NCBI GenBank assembly: GCA_030268105.1
Contig: BSDZ01000103.1
Span: forward strand, 186,001-250,000
DNA length: 64,000 nt
DNA from: Volvox africanus
Taxonomy: Eukaryota; Chlorophyta; Chlorophyceae; Chlamydomonadales; Volvocaceae
Direction of reading: 5' to 3'
Shown here: one piece after another, positions 32,016 to 44,547 of the stretch
How the letters are laid out: each line of letters opens with the position of its first letter
Numbering within the stretch: the first letter of the stretch is position 1
The notes under the pieces: generated by a model
Told to the model about the DNA's origin: nothing
The model's input: only the letters and a program-made list of their open reading frames with translations
Databases searched by the model: none
Made by a program: the position numbers and the translations under genes

Positions 32016-35000
32016 CTGGCGTCTGGCGAAACGCTGTGCCAAGGCAAAGGCTATGAATACCAGCACGACCGCGACCCCCCCTGCTGCAGTCTTGTCTCCT
32101 GCCAGACACTCGGGAGTATCTTTTACCCTCTCGTGTTCCGTGCTCCATTACGAAGCTCCATCATTTCACTTCTTCGCACCGCCTGCTCTCAAAGGGTCAC
32201 CTGGTCCCGAGAGGCCTCATAATCGATGAACTATAATCCCACCAGTCCCAATGAGAGCTGTAATCTCCCCATTCCCCCGTGGGCAGGTGCGCCTGGTTCT
32301 GGCGGGCCGTCCGCCCCAGCCAGCCGAGTGCGTACTGCACCCCGGCCGCAAGGTCTGCAAGGTGGACCTGTAGATTCAGGAGGAGGGGAACGGACACCGA
32401 GGTAGGGGACGACCGGAGAACGGACGGAGCGTGATGCTCACCCCTGCCAGAAGCATTGAATCGGAGCAGCAGCTACCGCAGTCGCGTCCGCGTCAAGAGC
32501 TCAACTGCATGGGCGATGAGCAGCGATCAATGGCCATTGCAGTATTTGTAGTGTTGGCAATCACACGGGCTACGCGGGCAGAGGGAAATCAAGACTCCTG
32601 GGATTTCAGACCTTAATTTGGCTATCTGGCTGGCGGCCCTATGAGTCTATGGTAACTGTATCGGCGAATGGCGCCCGCCCTGCCATTCCCCCTGACCGAT
32701 GGCTCGACCAACGGACCTCATCCTGAGTTCTGTCGTCCGCTGGTCGGACGTAAGAGGAGTGTTGGCGGCTCGGCCTTGGCCAAATCCCATGCGTCAGTGG
32801 AGTATGACGGCGCACTGTCATAAACGGTTCGGATTCAACCCGGAAGCCGTGCGCCTGAGCGGTTGGGTTTCCGTTGCAGTGATGGTGGCGACGGCAGTGG
32901 CAATGCCTTTTGATCGCCACGACGCGCGAGTGGTAAAGCGTCCTCCAGCCACACGTGTCCGGCAGCAACTGCACGGGAACCTCTCCACTAACCCATGGGT
33001 CAGGCCATCATGCAGAACGCCATGGCACCGGGCAGGGCCAGAAGGATGTTCTTCGGCTTATCCTCATGGCCAGATTCGGAGCGCCATCTGATTCATTACA
33101 TCCTTCGACAGGCGTTGGTGTATCTTGGAGTATAAATATTTGTAATGTTACCAAAGCATGCGTTCGCGAAATATAATATATGACACAAACGTATGTCATA
33201 CTGTTGTCATGACTGGGGCTCGTCCATGGGTTCCGGTTTCTTCTCTATATGGATAACAACGTAACCGGGTCGGTGCTGGGTAGTTAACAGTAATGACATG
33301 AACGGTGCCTTTTGATGGTGTCTGCCAGCCGGTTGCATTGTGATACCCCTCGCCGCACAAGAGAAATCACACTGGACGACTCTGGATGTCCTAGGTTTGT
33401 TCCAATATATAAGACTTACAGCAGAGCACGAAGAAACGCCTTCCACACAACACTGTGGGGCTTATGCGGCCACCAGGCATTCTAGCTTCATTAGTCTAGA
33501 GGCTTCAACCAACTCACATATGACGAGTTAGAAGTCTTGTTGAACTGGACCGCGGTTAATTAAATTGTTACGATCATCAAACGTAAGGAAGGGGTGGTTA
33601 GTGGGTAACGTAAGGGTGGGTTAGTGGGTAACATAAGGGTGGGTCAGTGGGTAACGTAAGGGTGGGTAAGTGGGGTAGTGGGTGACGTAAGGGTGGGTTG
33701 GTGGGTAAGTGGGTAACGTAAGGGTGGGTAAGTGGGTTAGTGGGTAACGTAACGGTGGGTAAGTGGGTAACGTAAGGGTGGGTTAGTGGGTAACGTAAGG
33801 GTGGATTAGTGGGTATAATGTCCCAGCCTCTTGGGGCCGGATCCTGCGCTGCAAACACCGCAGGCCCTGCCCGGAAATCCGAAACCATGTTCCAAGCGCA
33901 AACGGCTGCCTAGCAAACAATGTCCCACCTGAGGGAGCGAATGGTCAAGGGTGGAGTGCTTAATCAAAGATAATACATCTGCATAATTGAGTCCGAAAAT
34001 CTAATTCCGCACCCGTTAAGTCACACATATCCGCTAGCGTTGTTAAGGCCTTCTACCCCTGCGTTCCTAAGCACTGCCTAAGTCGCCCTTGAACCATAGC
34101 CAAAGCAGCAAAGCGAGCTGCTTACCCCCATTACCAGCCGCCGAAAGATGGGATCTCTGCAGGGTACAGTCATACCATAACCGTCATGAAAACGTGAGCT
34201 TTGGGACTTTTACCTACCACCACCTTCACCGGGTTCTGCTGGTATATACGCCTAATGCCATCTAGGGTTGCTCGGTCGAAACAGTTATTTGGTCAACGTA
34301 GGACGTTGTTAAATGCCATATGCGTCCTGCCGGTCCTTTCCATACTAGAGGCATCATCGCAACTTCGTGCAGGAATCCAAAAGCTCCCAACTTATGGATT
34401 GGAACTTGTTTTCTCGATGGGACGGAACGCATTGCTACCATTGTCAGTTGGCAGGGGAGATCCTTCAGCTCGGGTTGTCGGGTACGACAAAGAAAACGTA
34501 CGTGCTTTAGCCGTTTCAGTCTGTTGCATTTAAGTACTGGGGTCCGTTGCGACTAGCTTCGGGTCTTCATGTTATCATATAAATGCGTTTTCATTATCAT
34601 TAATAGAGCATGCCTGCTGCTTGCGTGGCGCATCGTGGCGGGCCGTGGCAAGACACGCTACCCCGGAATTGGGGACTCTCAACTGGGCCAAGGAACGAAG
34701 TATTTGCATCTGCCTAACAGTTGGTATTATACGTACTAAAAGCCTCGAACCGCTGTGCGGTTATTGCACGATCGAGAGCCGTCGCACACACGAGGGAAAC
34801 TCGCAGGATAACACAATCAATAGTCATTATGTATTTTTTCACGAATGATTAGTGCCTTAAGGTTAGTTCGGTACGTTACCAGGGGTGTCGTGGCGAACAC
34901 GCTGCGGAAAATATCGGCAATCGTTCCCACATATTAGAAAATAAAAATGCTTTTACGACTAGGAACACGACCGCATGTCGGGTTACCATCCTATGAGGAT

Positions 35001-35629
35001 TCCTTTCATAAGCTCCGACACATCTACAACACAAAACAGCAGCATAAACAAGACAAAGAAAGACAAACTACTTAGGATAAACAACAGTATGAATTCGTAA
35101 GAAAGATCGCAGTCGGTGCCCCATATGTCCCAACTGGCGAGAACGTCTTACATTAGCATTTGCCGTTAGACCAGCGACCCTAACAGACATAAGTCATATA
35201 ATATCATGATGCAAGTAAAACAACATGACAAGTGTCCGGAACTGCGGCGAAATAAAGTCCGAAGAGAGAGCGCCCAATCCCGTAGGGACATGGCGCTCTG
35301 CCACACGCGCGACACCATTCTTTCTCACAACACCCGAAATCTTAAAGAAGATACTATGAGTAAAAGTAAGGTATAGGTTAGCAATGCAAACTCTGTTAAG
35401 GTTGGAGTAGTAGTTTGCGTGTTATGTTACGCATATGCGGCGGAGCGCGCGCACCCCTCCTGGAGCGCCCCGAGTTTTGGTGTCTTATTGGCCCCTCGTG
35501 CTCATCACCATATCATTTAGTAATTTCAATAATTAGCTTGTATCCTTAACAGGATTGCAACACTGCCGCAGGGTCACTGGACCCAAGTCATAGTGTCGGT
35601 GTCGATCACGTTTTCAGAGACCGGTCCCA
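32016..35629. other. Intergenic region between peroxidase and translocase genes
   Basis: About 3.6 kb without a recognised gene. Contains the minisatellite at 33586-33818 and otherwise unremarkable, partly AT-rich sequence. The last few hundred bases should include the promoter of the translocase gene. Confidence 0.4.
33586..33818. repeat. G-rich minisatellite, about 23-bp unit
   Basis: Roughly ten imperfect units of the type GTGGGTAACGTAAGGGTGGGTTA, with length variants. The unit contains TAAGGG and GTGGG blocks but is not the TTTTAGGG telomere repeat of volvocine algae. Confidence 0.92.
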
Positions 35630-37928
35630 ATGGCCTCCGTTCTTGCCAGCAAGCCCGTTATGGGTGGCATTAAGCTCCAGCGCCAGGCTAAGCTGCCTAT
35701 GCCAGTTGTAGCTCCACGAGTTGCTGTTGCTGCTGGAGCCCGCGTCACCCCCAAGGTGCGTGCTCATTGCTGATTGAGTTGTCTGAAGACGGAACGACGG
35801 CCGGATTTTTATACCGCTAGCTAAACCAATTACTTCTTGCATGAACGTAGGGTGGCTTGGGAGACCTGGCAGGCCGTCGTTTCGCTCCCAAGCCGGTGGA
35901 GAAGAAGGTCTTGGCGCCTGCTCCTCAGGCCGCCGCCTCGGATGCTCCTGCTCCTGAGCCCAAGAAGTTCCTTGGCTTTGAGCCTCTGACCTGGGCAAAG
36001 ATTTTGCCCCTGGGTGCCATGTTCTTCTGCATTCTGTTTAACTACACCATTCTGCGTGACACAAAGGTGCGCTTAAGCTCATGGCGTTAACAATCAGCCC
36101 TCAGTCATAAGTTATGCCTTGAGTCTGCTTGTCCAGTCAATCATAATATGTCATCGACATTTAATTGATTCGCTGTTCCTTTCCAGGATGTGCTGGTCGT
36201 GACGGCACCTGGCTCGGGCGCAGAGATCATTCCCTTCCTGAAGACTTGGGTCAACCTCCCCATGGCAATCGGCTTCACCGTCCTGTACTCGTGGGTAAGT
36301 AGTAAGTAGCATGCAAGGAAATGACAGATTGCATCTTGTATTCCTGTTGCAAGGTCGAGTTCGACGTCCCGCCAATTCTTACGTGCCTCACTTTAACTTC
36401 TTTGCAGCTGTCTAACCGCCTGACGAGCGAGGCGTTATTCTACACTTGCATTATTCCGTTCATTCTCTTCTTCGGCTCCTTCGCTGCTCTCCTGTACCCG
36501 ATGCGGGACGCTCTGCATCCAACCGGTAGGGCTCATGGTGGTCAGTGAACTGGAGGAGATGTCATGGGTTCTTAGGGGAAAGTTTTACTCGGATATGTGA
36601 CTGGTTTGGCTCCTGTATTTTTACCAGAGACATCTTTTGTGTGTCATCCCCTATCTACAGAGTTTTGCAAGGAACTTCTTGCGACGGCCGGTCCTCGCTT
36701 CGCGGGCCCCATTGCAATTCTGCGCAATTGGACTTTCTGCCTTTTCTACGTGATGGCCGAGTTGTGGGGCTCCGTCGTTGTGTCAGTCCTCTTCTGGGGC
36801 TTCGCTAACCAGATCACGACAGTGGAGGAGGCTTCGCAGTTCTACCCGCTTTTTGGTCTGGGTGCGAACGTTGCGCTTATCTTCTCCGGCCAGGCTGTCA
36901 AGTATTTCTCGCAGGTAAGGTGCTCCGGTGTGGTTTGCATGCCTACCCGGGTTAACACGTTTTGGTGCTTTCCATGTCAATCATGTATAATCTCACCCTG
37001 CAATTTGCAGGTTCGCGCCACCCTGCCACCAGGCGTGGACGGCTGGGGTGTGTCACTGAACGGTCTGATGGGCATGGTCGTAATCGGTGGACTGCTCATC
37101 ACCGGAATCTACTTTTCGCTTCAGCGCCTGGTTGTACCGAAGATTAAGACGCTGCGCGAGGGCAAGAAGAAGAAGAGCAAGGCCAAGATGACTGTTGGCG
37201 AGTCGTTTGCATTCCTGGCTCAGTCCTCTTACATTCGCGACATGGCTACCCTTGTCGTTGCGTACGGTATCTCCATCAATCTGGTTGAGGTCACTTGGAA
37301 GGGCAAGCTCAAGGCTCAGTTCCCGAACCCCAATGATTACTCCTCCTTCATGGGAGAGTTTTCGACTGCCACTGGTACCGTCACGTTTACCATGATGATT
37401 CTGTCCCGCTGGATCTTCAAGCAGTTCGGCTGGGGTGTTGCTGCGCTTATTACGCCCATTATGCTGCTGGTTACCGGTCTGCTGTTCTTCACCCTGGTGC
37501 TTGCCGGTGACACTGTCAAGCCCACGCTGGCGTCTTTCGGGCTGACTCCACTGTATGCAGCCGTGCTGGTTGGTGCTGCCCAGAACGTCTTTTCTAAGTC
37601 TTCCAAGTACTCCCTGTTCGACCCTTGCAAGGAGATGGCTTACATTCCCCTGGATGACGAGGTCAAGACAAAGGGTAAAGCTGCTATTGATGTGATCTGC
37701 AACCCATTGGGCAAGTCGGGTGGTGCGCTCATCCAGCAGTTCATGATCATCGGTCTGGGCTCTCTGGCAGCTTCTACCCCGTATCTGGGCGCAATTCTGT
37801 GCGTCATCATCGTGGCATGGATCAACGCCGCAGCTTCTCTCAGCAAGCAGTTCACGGCTCTTCAGGAGGAGACGGGCATGTACATCACTGGCGAGAAGCC
37901 GAAAACTGCGGATAAGCCTGCCCAGTAA
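35630..37928 (+). CDS. Plastid ATP/ADP translocase (NTT/AATP, TLC family)
   Basis: Inner-envelope nucleotide transporter exchanging ATP for ADP between cytosol and plastid. Six exons: 35630-35755, 35851-36066, 36187-36294, 36408-36525, 36661-36914, 37011-37928 (TAA); phases agree, 579 residues, close to plant homologues. Residues 1 to about 80 are a Lys/Arg/Ala-rich transit-peptide-like leader (MASVLASKPVMGG) with an Ala/Pro linker. The membrane core starts at WAKILPLGAMFFCILFNYTILRDTK. Charged residues essential in Arabidopsis NTT1 have clear counterparts: Lys in ILRDTK, Glu in VMAELWGS, Glu in NLVEVTWK and Lys in PLGKSGGALIQQ. About 11-12 hydrophobic segments are visible. The tail is hydrophilic (EKPKTADKPAQ). 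Codon use is strongly biased (GCC, CTG, AAG), suggesting high expression. The frame is intact and this is one of the safest calls in the window. Confidence 0.97.
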
Positions 37929-38867
37929 AGTGCGGATGTTGTCATAGGCTCCTGTCTGCATGCCCAGCCGGTGGTCTGTAAGTTCCCTTGGTGCCCTGAA
38001 GCATCATGGCTGGCGCTGTGTTGAAATCCCTGGCCATTCAGGCCTACATCGGTTTGGAGCCATTGGATCGATTGGGCGCTGTGTCCTTCCGTACTTGTCA
38101 TGGCTGATGATGGATAAGACACGTGATAGGTGTTGGTGGCGCAGGAAATTTAGGGCATCTCTTGTCTATAGGCGAATACCTGCCTGGCATTCTCAACGGG
38201 TTCAAATGTATGTATCTGAGGAGCCTTAAGGCGCCCATCGTGTGCATGTACCTGATTTGAGATAGAATGGCAGCGTCACTAACACTTGCGATGCTCGATG
38301 CACTGGATTGATACCAAGAGCTCAGGCATATGGTTGGGTTTGTAGCGCATAGCGCAGATGTGGTAGGGTGGGGCGAAACTCACACATAAGGTTATCAGGC
38401 GTTGTCCTGGCGGTGTTTGCCGCCGGTAGCCTGAGTACTGAGTGTATTGGGTTTGCGCGCAAATGTTCTGCAGCACTATGAATGCTGCGTACTAACCGAG
38501 ATTATTCTTTTAGAGATGTACTCTTGACTTGGATTGCCGTATAGAATGGGCAGCGTGTTGATTCCATTTTTCTTAGTCAATTTTTGCTGGCAGGGCCGTA
38601 AGAGAAGAAAAACCTTTACATCGCCCATAACCATAACTGGCAGGAAGAAGCTACCAAGACAGTATGTTGTGACATGGGTAGGCGTGCTCAAATTGGTGCT
38701 GGCACAATCTTCGGACTCAACTCGCTGATTTAACATGTGATTTAACATGTGACCCGTTCGATTTCACTTTCATGCAAAGGTGTGCAGGGTGAACGATGTA
38801 AACATTTCTCATGCAAGGGAACGTCTCCCCTCATACTCAAATGTCATATTAATTATTAAAGCAAATA
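37929..38867. other. Convergent 3' intergenic region
   Basis: About 940 bp between the stop codons of two convergent genes (translocase on plus, BBOF1-like on minus). Expected to hold both 3' untranslated regions. No other feature recognised. Confidence 0.5.
37977..37981 (+). terminator. TGTAA poly(A) signal candidate of the translocase gene
   Basis: TGTAA about 50 nt after the stop codon; other signals further downstream cannot be excluded. Confidence 0.35.
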
Positions 38868-41800
38868 TCACAGCTTCACGTTTACCTTGCCTTGACCTCT
38901 CTTAAGAAACGTACCAGAATGTTTAGTTGTCGTGAGCGGTTGATCTTGCGACCGCTTCCCCCATGGTCGTACTTCACTTAAAACTTTCGTCAATGCCTCA
39001 TCTACATCGGTTCCCGCAACTCCTCCAGCCATATACGTCCCGGCTGCTACTCCGAAACCACCTGTGCTAGGTTGATGTTGTGTAATATCATTTGCGGAAG
39101 CAGCGTACATTCCACTGGCCATCAAATGACCACTAGCAGAAATACTGCTACCGTATCCGGCAGCTTCCAAGCTGCCGCCACTTGCAGACATAACCAGGCT
39201 GCCGGCAATTACACCTTGCGGTGCCCCGGCCTCCAATTCTGTCCGCGTGGAACCTCGGGCTAGCCGTGCTGCTGCCAAACCTCCATTGCCAACACTTGCG
39301 CCAATGGGACCCCATTCCCCTGGCACCGCCTGGCCGACTGCCCCCGCTGACAGCGGCATTGGAGAGCTCTGTGACAAAGGTCCGTGCGCATGGCTGGCGT
39401 ATTGCCGCCGGTTGAATGACGGGATGGGCGGCAGCGTCACGCCAGAGCTTGTTGATAGTTCGCCACCACGGCTTGCAGCTGCAGCTGCTGCGGCAGCCGC
39501 TGCTGCTGCGGCAGCTCCAGCACCAGCAGCGGAGGTGCTCCCGGCACCAATGGAGCCGGCGCCAGGTGAGCCGCTACCGCCCGCCACTACCGTAATGCCC
39601 GCGGCAGCGGTAGCAAACGGCTCCGAAACCGTGCCCAGGCCGAGGCCGGGACCAGTTAGACCTCGGTTAACAGTATACACATGGAGTCGCTCCAGAAGCC
39701 AGGCCAATACCCTTTCACGCTGCTCCAGGCTGAGCTCCTCCAGTCGGCCTGACGGGGGAGAAGAACGTGAGACTTGCTGCTGCTGGGATAATAGTGAAAC
39801 CACACCGTGAAGGCTTCATGACCCTGTGACCAACCTCCTTTTCTCGGAACAACTGCCTAACCAGCAGACCCGTGACAGGAGGGCCCCTCTTTCTGCCCGA
39901 CAGCATGCCCCACCCATACCTGGGAGCACCATGATATCCGCCACCGACTGCCCGCCGCCTCCACCTCCGCTGCCTCCCGTGCTGCCAGTCGACCCCTCAG
40001 GCCCCAGTAGCCGCTCCTCGCGAACCACCGTAACCACCTTTTCTCGCACGTCAACCATGCACTGCAGGAGGAATTTGGCCGTCTCGTCGTATGATGCCGA
40101 CACGGCCGCAGCCTCCGCTGTCTTGGTATCGAGCTGCTCACGCAGCTGCGATTACAGGAATGGATTGGGATGTGCGAAGACTTGTTCTTTGTTGCTTGCC
40201 TTCATCAGTGTGCGTGTATGAGTACACTGCCAACCGCAATTTAGGACAAGTTCGAGTTTTCGAAGGGAAGATAGCAAACAGAACGCGATTTTGCTCTGAC
40301 AGCGGAACAAAACCGGAGTGAACCCAACAACTCATCAAATGGGTTGGGCGAACAAGGAGATGGAGGCGCCATGAAAGAGTTTCAGAGAGGCGCCGGAGGG
40401 CGTTGGCAAGAAAAGTGGGCCGGCTCGTTGCTTAATCAGGATAACAACATTGACTTATGTGTACGTGTTGTCCTCTTGCTCACTGGCCCTTAATATCGCC
40501 CGTGTCTCCGCTCTCCCTCACCTTATCCGCCTCCGCCGTCTTCTCCTCCAGCTGCAACTGAGCCAGATGCAGATGCTGAGCCAGATCTGCGAGGCGCTGG
40601 TCCAGCGCCCCGACCACCTCGTCATTTTCCGCTGCCGCGTAACCTTGCTCTTGCAGCTTGCCCAGCTGCAAGCGCGACCAGGAAGTGTAGATAAAGGCAA
40701 AGGAGCGACCAGGGATACAGCACGGGGGAAGAGGAAGTGACCAAGGACAGATCTGAAATCTGAACGCAGGTGAGCGAAGGAAGAAATGTTAACATAACCG
40801 TAAGACCGTAAGGCGGAAAGTTATCGCCGGAAAGGATAAGCAGTGGAGGCGCCAGGGAGCGTGCCGCAGCAACGGCGGTGGCCGCGGTGGCAGCGCCCAA
40901 CTTCTCATCTCCAGCCAACCCCGTCCCCGCCACCTCCTGTTCATCGCGCCTCACCTTAACAATCCTCCCGGCTCGTACGCTTCCATCCCGGTCCCACAGG
41001 CGCTGTGGCTTCCTTGTACCTCCCCCCCACTGTACCTACCAGCGTCTTGATGGTCTTCTGGTACAAGTTGTTTCTGCGAGCCAGCTCCTCCTCTGTTTGT
41101 TTGGACAATTCCAACTGTCGCCTCAGCTCAGCATTCTCTTCCGTCAGTCTATGGCAGCGGAGGTGCAAGGAATTAGAAGGGCAGTGGACCGGTCGTGGAC
41201 CCTCCGTCAAACTCCCCTTCGAGCCCGTCACATACACGCACAAGGCGGTTCACGTCATGCCATACCCATGGCGTTTTCCCTCCCTAGTTATTAAGGGATA
41301 AATCTATGAGTCGATGAGAGTGATGTCATCGGGTTATCCACACGCTAGCGTGATAAACCTCGAGGCCGTGGGGTCAGGTGCGGAAAAGTGCGTTGCAGTT
41401 CCGTTTTCTCTGTGGCCAGCATGGTGGTCGGACCCGTCCTCCTAACCCCCACTCGCATCCCCCGAACGTCCCGAACTTACTCCCATCACTCACGCCCAGG
41501 GACTTGCGCCTTACTTTGAATTCTTGTTGAGCAGTTTCTCCGTCTGTCTCGACTGGTAGCTCAGCTCAATAGACATCTGCTCATTCTCCATTATGGTTCT
41601 CTTGGTGGTCATCTCCAGCTGGTTATCTGTCAGCTTCATCATCTGGTGGATAATGACAGGACGTGCGTAGAGAAGGGCACACAACGGTGTGTGTGTGTGT
41701 GTTTGCGCGTGTATGGGTCTACGTGTATGCATCTGTGCGTGTGTCTGAGTCTGTCTGTTTTTAGGACCTTGGCTTGGGTATGTGGGATGGCGGGCATCGC

Positions 41801-44547
41801 GACAATGCGGACGCGGACAGCGTCACAATCAAGACTCTGGGACCGGGAATGCGGAAGTACGGTAGTACGGGACCGGAGTATTGCCGTATTACCTGCAACT
41901 TCGTCTCCTTGATTTTCTGGGCCATCTCGCGCTTCCACTTTTCCCGGTCTTGGATGTGTTGTCGGTCCATATCACTGGGAGGCGGAAAATGGAGGGTCGA
42001 CGAATGGCTCTCACACGCAGAGGAGAGAGCAAACGGAGGCTAAGAAGGGAAAGATGTACGGTTGAAGGCAATGCGCAGCATGAAACGCATTTGAACAAGA
42101 AGCGCCGGGGAGAAAGAGACGATACGATAACTCTCAGCTGCCAATGGATGTGTCGTCCGCATCCAGTGGAATATGTATTGGGCGTCGTATCTCTTATCTC
42201 AACTTTCGGGTAGTCTCCCAAGTAGTAGTTAGCATTGTGATCTCCCATCACGCACAACTCGCACGGTTGCTCGCGCTACGGAACATTTGATTCCCCTTTT
42301 GACTCCATAGCACATGACGGGCGTGATCTGCGTCTGTTTCGTGCCCCAAAACGTAGGAGTTAAGGTTGAGCCTCGTTTCCGCTGGGCGCGTTTCTCTCGT
42401 GAATGCGCAAGGATGATAGAGGTCGACAGGAGGGGCGCACTTACGTCATTTGCTGCTCGAAGTCCTTGGTCTTCCGGGCCAAAGTGTCTTTCAGGTTCTG
42501 CGGCAGAAAGGCGGACGGAAGAGCAGGAGCTGGTGATCGAAGTGAGCGAGCGGTGATGTAGAGGATTTACAAACACCGGCAGAGCGATGTTTCCCGTCAA
42601 ACACACCACACCGTGCCACACCGTGTGGCATCAAGGTGCTTCTCGCAGTACCCGCCAAGAGGGGTAAAGCTAACCTGCAGTTCTGTCTCCATGGCCTCCT
42701 TGCGGTCCAGGAAGTCCTGCGTGATGCGGGCCTTACGTTCATGCTCCCGCACAATGGCCTCCAGCCTCTCGATATCCTTGTCTTTATCGCCCCGGAGCTT
42801 CGCCAGGGCGGCCTGTTAAGACATTTCATGGAAGGGGACAGAACTGGGTGGGTTTGCATATCTTCGGTTTCGCAATCCCTTCTCCCCCAGCCTTCTCTCC
42901 CAGGCTTCTCTCCGCACTTACCTACTTCCACACTCCTAACCTCCCCCCAGCTTACCTCATGGCTTTTGCGAATCTCCTCCAGCAAGTTGTTGAGCTCTGC
43001 CACTTTGGCCTCAAGAGCGGAGGTGGTTAGCGAGCGGGCCTACGGGTGCCGCGGGGAAACAGGGACACCGGAAGAGCAAGTCGGAGATATGGCACAGCAC
43101 CCCACCTCTTACGTACCCGGGGGAATGGGAGCTGTGGAAAGTCCGAGCCCAAAATAAAACCAAGGATCAGAGGAACAGGCCACGCTTCTCATACGGGATG
43201 AAGCGTTTCCGGAGCCGCCGCAGGTTACTCACATCGCGATACTGTCACACGCCCTGGCCCGGCCATCTGACAAAAGCGCCTCTTCCCACAGCCCAACAAA
43301 CGCCTTCAATTGATCCTTCTTTTATCCCGACTATAACCTCTTTCTCTGCCCGCCTTTCCATAACCTCAAACAAACTCCTTACTTCTTTTACCTACCTTGA
43401 GCTCGTTTGTAAGGAACTCATTAATGTCCCTCAGATTGAGCTTCTGGGTCTCAAGGTCATCCGTCAGCTTAAGAACGTCGACTTGGAGCCGGTCCCCGTG
43501 TTCTTGATATCTGAGGATGCAGGAGGTGATGAAGGGGGTTGGGGTAGGTGTATATCAGGACCGAGCAAAAACGACGAAATATAGCCCGCCTCATGTCGCC
43601 CGCCCGCCCGACAGGAACAAGGTGACGATCGTGGCATGTGAGCAAGGGCGGTGTGCTCTAAGAACAAGTCTATGCGCGTGTGGAATGGGACCCTTAACAT
43701 GCACCGGGCGATTTACTGGGCACTGAAAACAACAATAGAGGACAAACGAGCAACCGACAAGCAACAGAGGGCCAGCGGACGACAGCAAAAGCAGGCATTT
43801 CGGCTATCTTTGCTGTCGATGTGAAGGTTCTATGACCAAGGCCGCCAGGGCAGTGCCGGCAGTGGCGTAGAGGGCGGAGGAGGCGAAGCCGGTGGGTTCC
43901 CCTTCCCACATCCTGACCCCTTCTCACCGCCCCACGGAATCAGGACATATTCGGGGTCATTCGGGTTCGTGTAACCTAACGTTCCCGCTCGATGGTTCCA
44001 TATTTCCTTGACGGACCCAATCGGCACCACAGCCACTCTAATTTGAACTAGTCTAGGACTGGCGGATAAAGCAAATGGGGAAGCTCCCATATAGTGCAGT
44101 GTGGTGTAGCACGGTGCAGTGCACAGGGTCATGGAGAGAGGTAAGGGGTCAAACGCAGACACTGCTTCCACGCTTCTATGCGCGTGCATCTGTACAGTGC
44201 TTATGAACGGCCGAAATACGAGCGTGTCTATGGCTCGGTACGAATACGCCCGAAAGGCACGCTGAAGGCACACGCACTCCAAGCTAGAGATGATGCGCGA
44301 CATCCAATTGAAACAGATGACCGTGCTTCGCCTCGACGCGAGGCCCCAATTAGCAAAGGAGCAACGGCATGCATAACACTCCAAAGTCCCGAGTGGAAAT
44401 GAATGCCTTTCATTTTCACCTGTTCAGCTTTGATCGCAAGTAGCCGATAACCAGCTCCTTCTCCACGAGCTCTCGCTCCTCCTCAACCTCGTTCTTGGTT
44501 TCCTCCTTTGCATCTTTCTTCTTTTCCTCCTTCTTCTTAGGAGGCAT
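38868..44547 (-). CDS. BBOF1 (CCDC176)-like coiled-coil basal body / ciliary protein
   Basis: Predicted structural protein of basal bodies or cilia. Eleven exons (minus): 44547-44420, 43510-43396, 43039-42956, 42812-42675, 42497-42445, 41974-41893, 41642-41515, 41148-41040, 40665-40522, 40145-39920, 39748-38868; every junction is in phase, giving 695 residues. The start MPPKKKEEKKKDAKEE is a Lys-rich leader as in BBOF1. Residues about 30-410 are nearly continuous heptad-rich coiled coil (INEFLTNELKARSLTTSALE, REHERKARITQDFLDRKEAM, MMKLTDNQLEMTTKRTIMEN). The conserved C-terminal landmarks of BBOF1 follow: a catalysis-free helical block (LEELSLEQRERVLAWLLERL), GVTLPPIPSF and a terminal VRPWGKRS segment. 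The C-terminal exon has long Gly/Ala/Ser insertions including a 14-residue Ala run, making the protein longer than animal BBOF1 (about 530). In flagellate algae a basal body role is expected; the orthology call rests on motif recall. Confidence 0.85.

Noticed and set aside
32880..32925. Stem-loop considered as SECIS for the peroxidase (GTGGCGA paired with TCGCCAC)
   Set aside because: It is about 1 kb after the stop codon, beyond a TGTAA signal, and lacks the proper quartet spacing and apical AA. A weaker ATCCG/CGGAT-closed fold at 31822-31875 lies inside the proposed coding exon and also fails.
33586..33888. Minus-strand Thr/Pro/Leu repeat protein
   Set aside because: Translation of the 23-bp minisatellite; no start context or flanking coding sequence.
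37053..37961. 302-codon minus-strand frame opposite the translocase
   Set aside because: Antisense shadow of a strongly codon-biased real exon; no family features.
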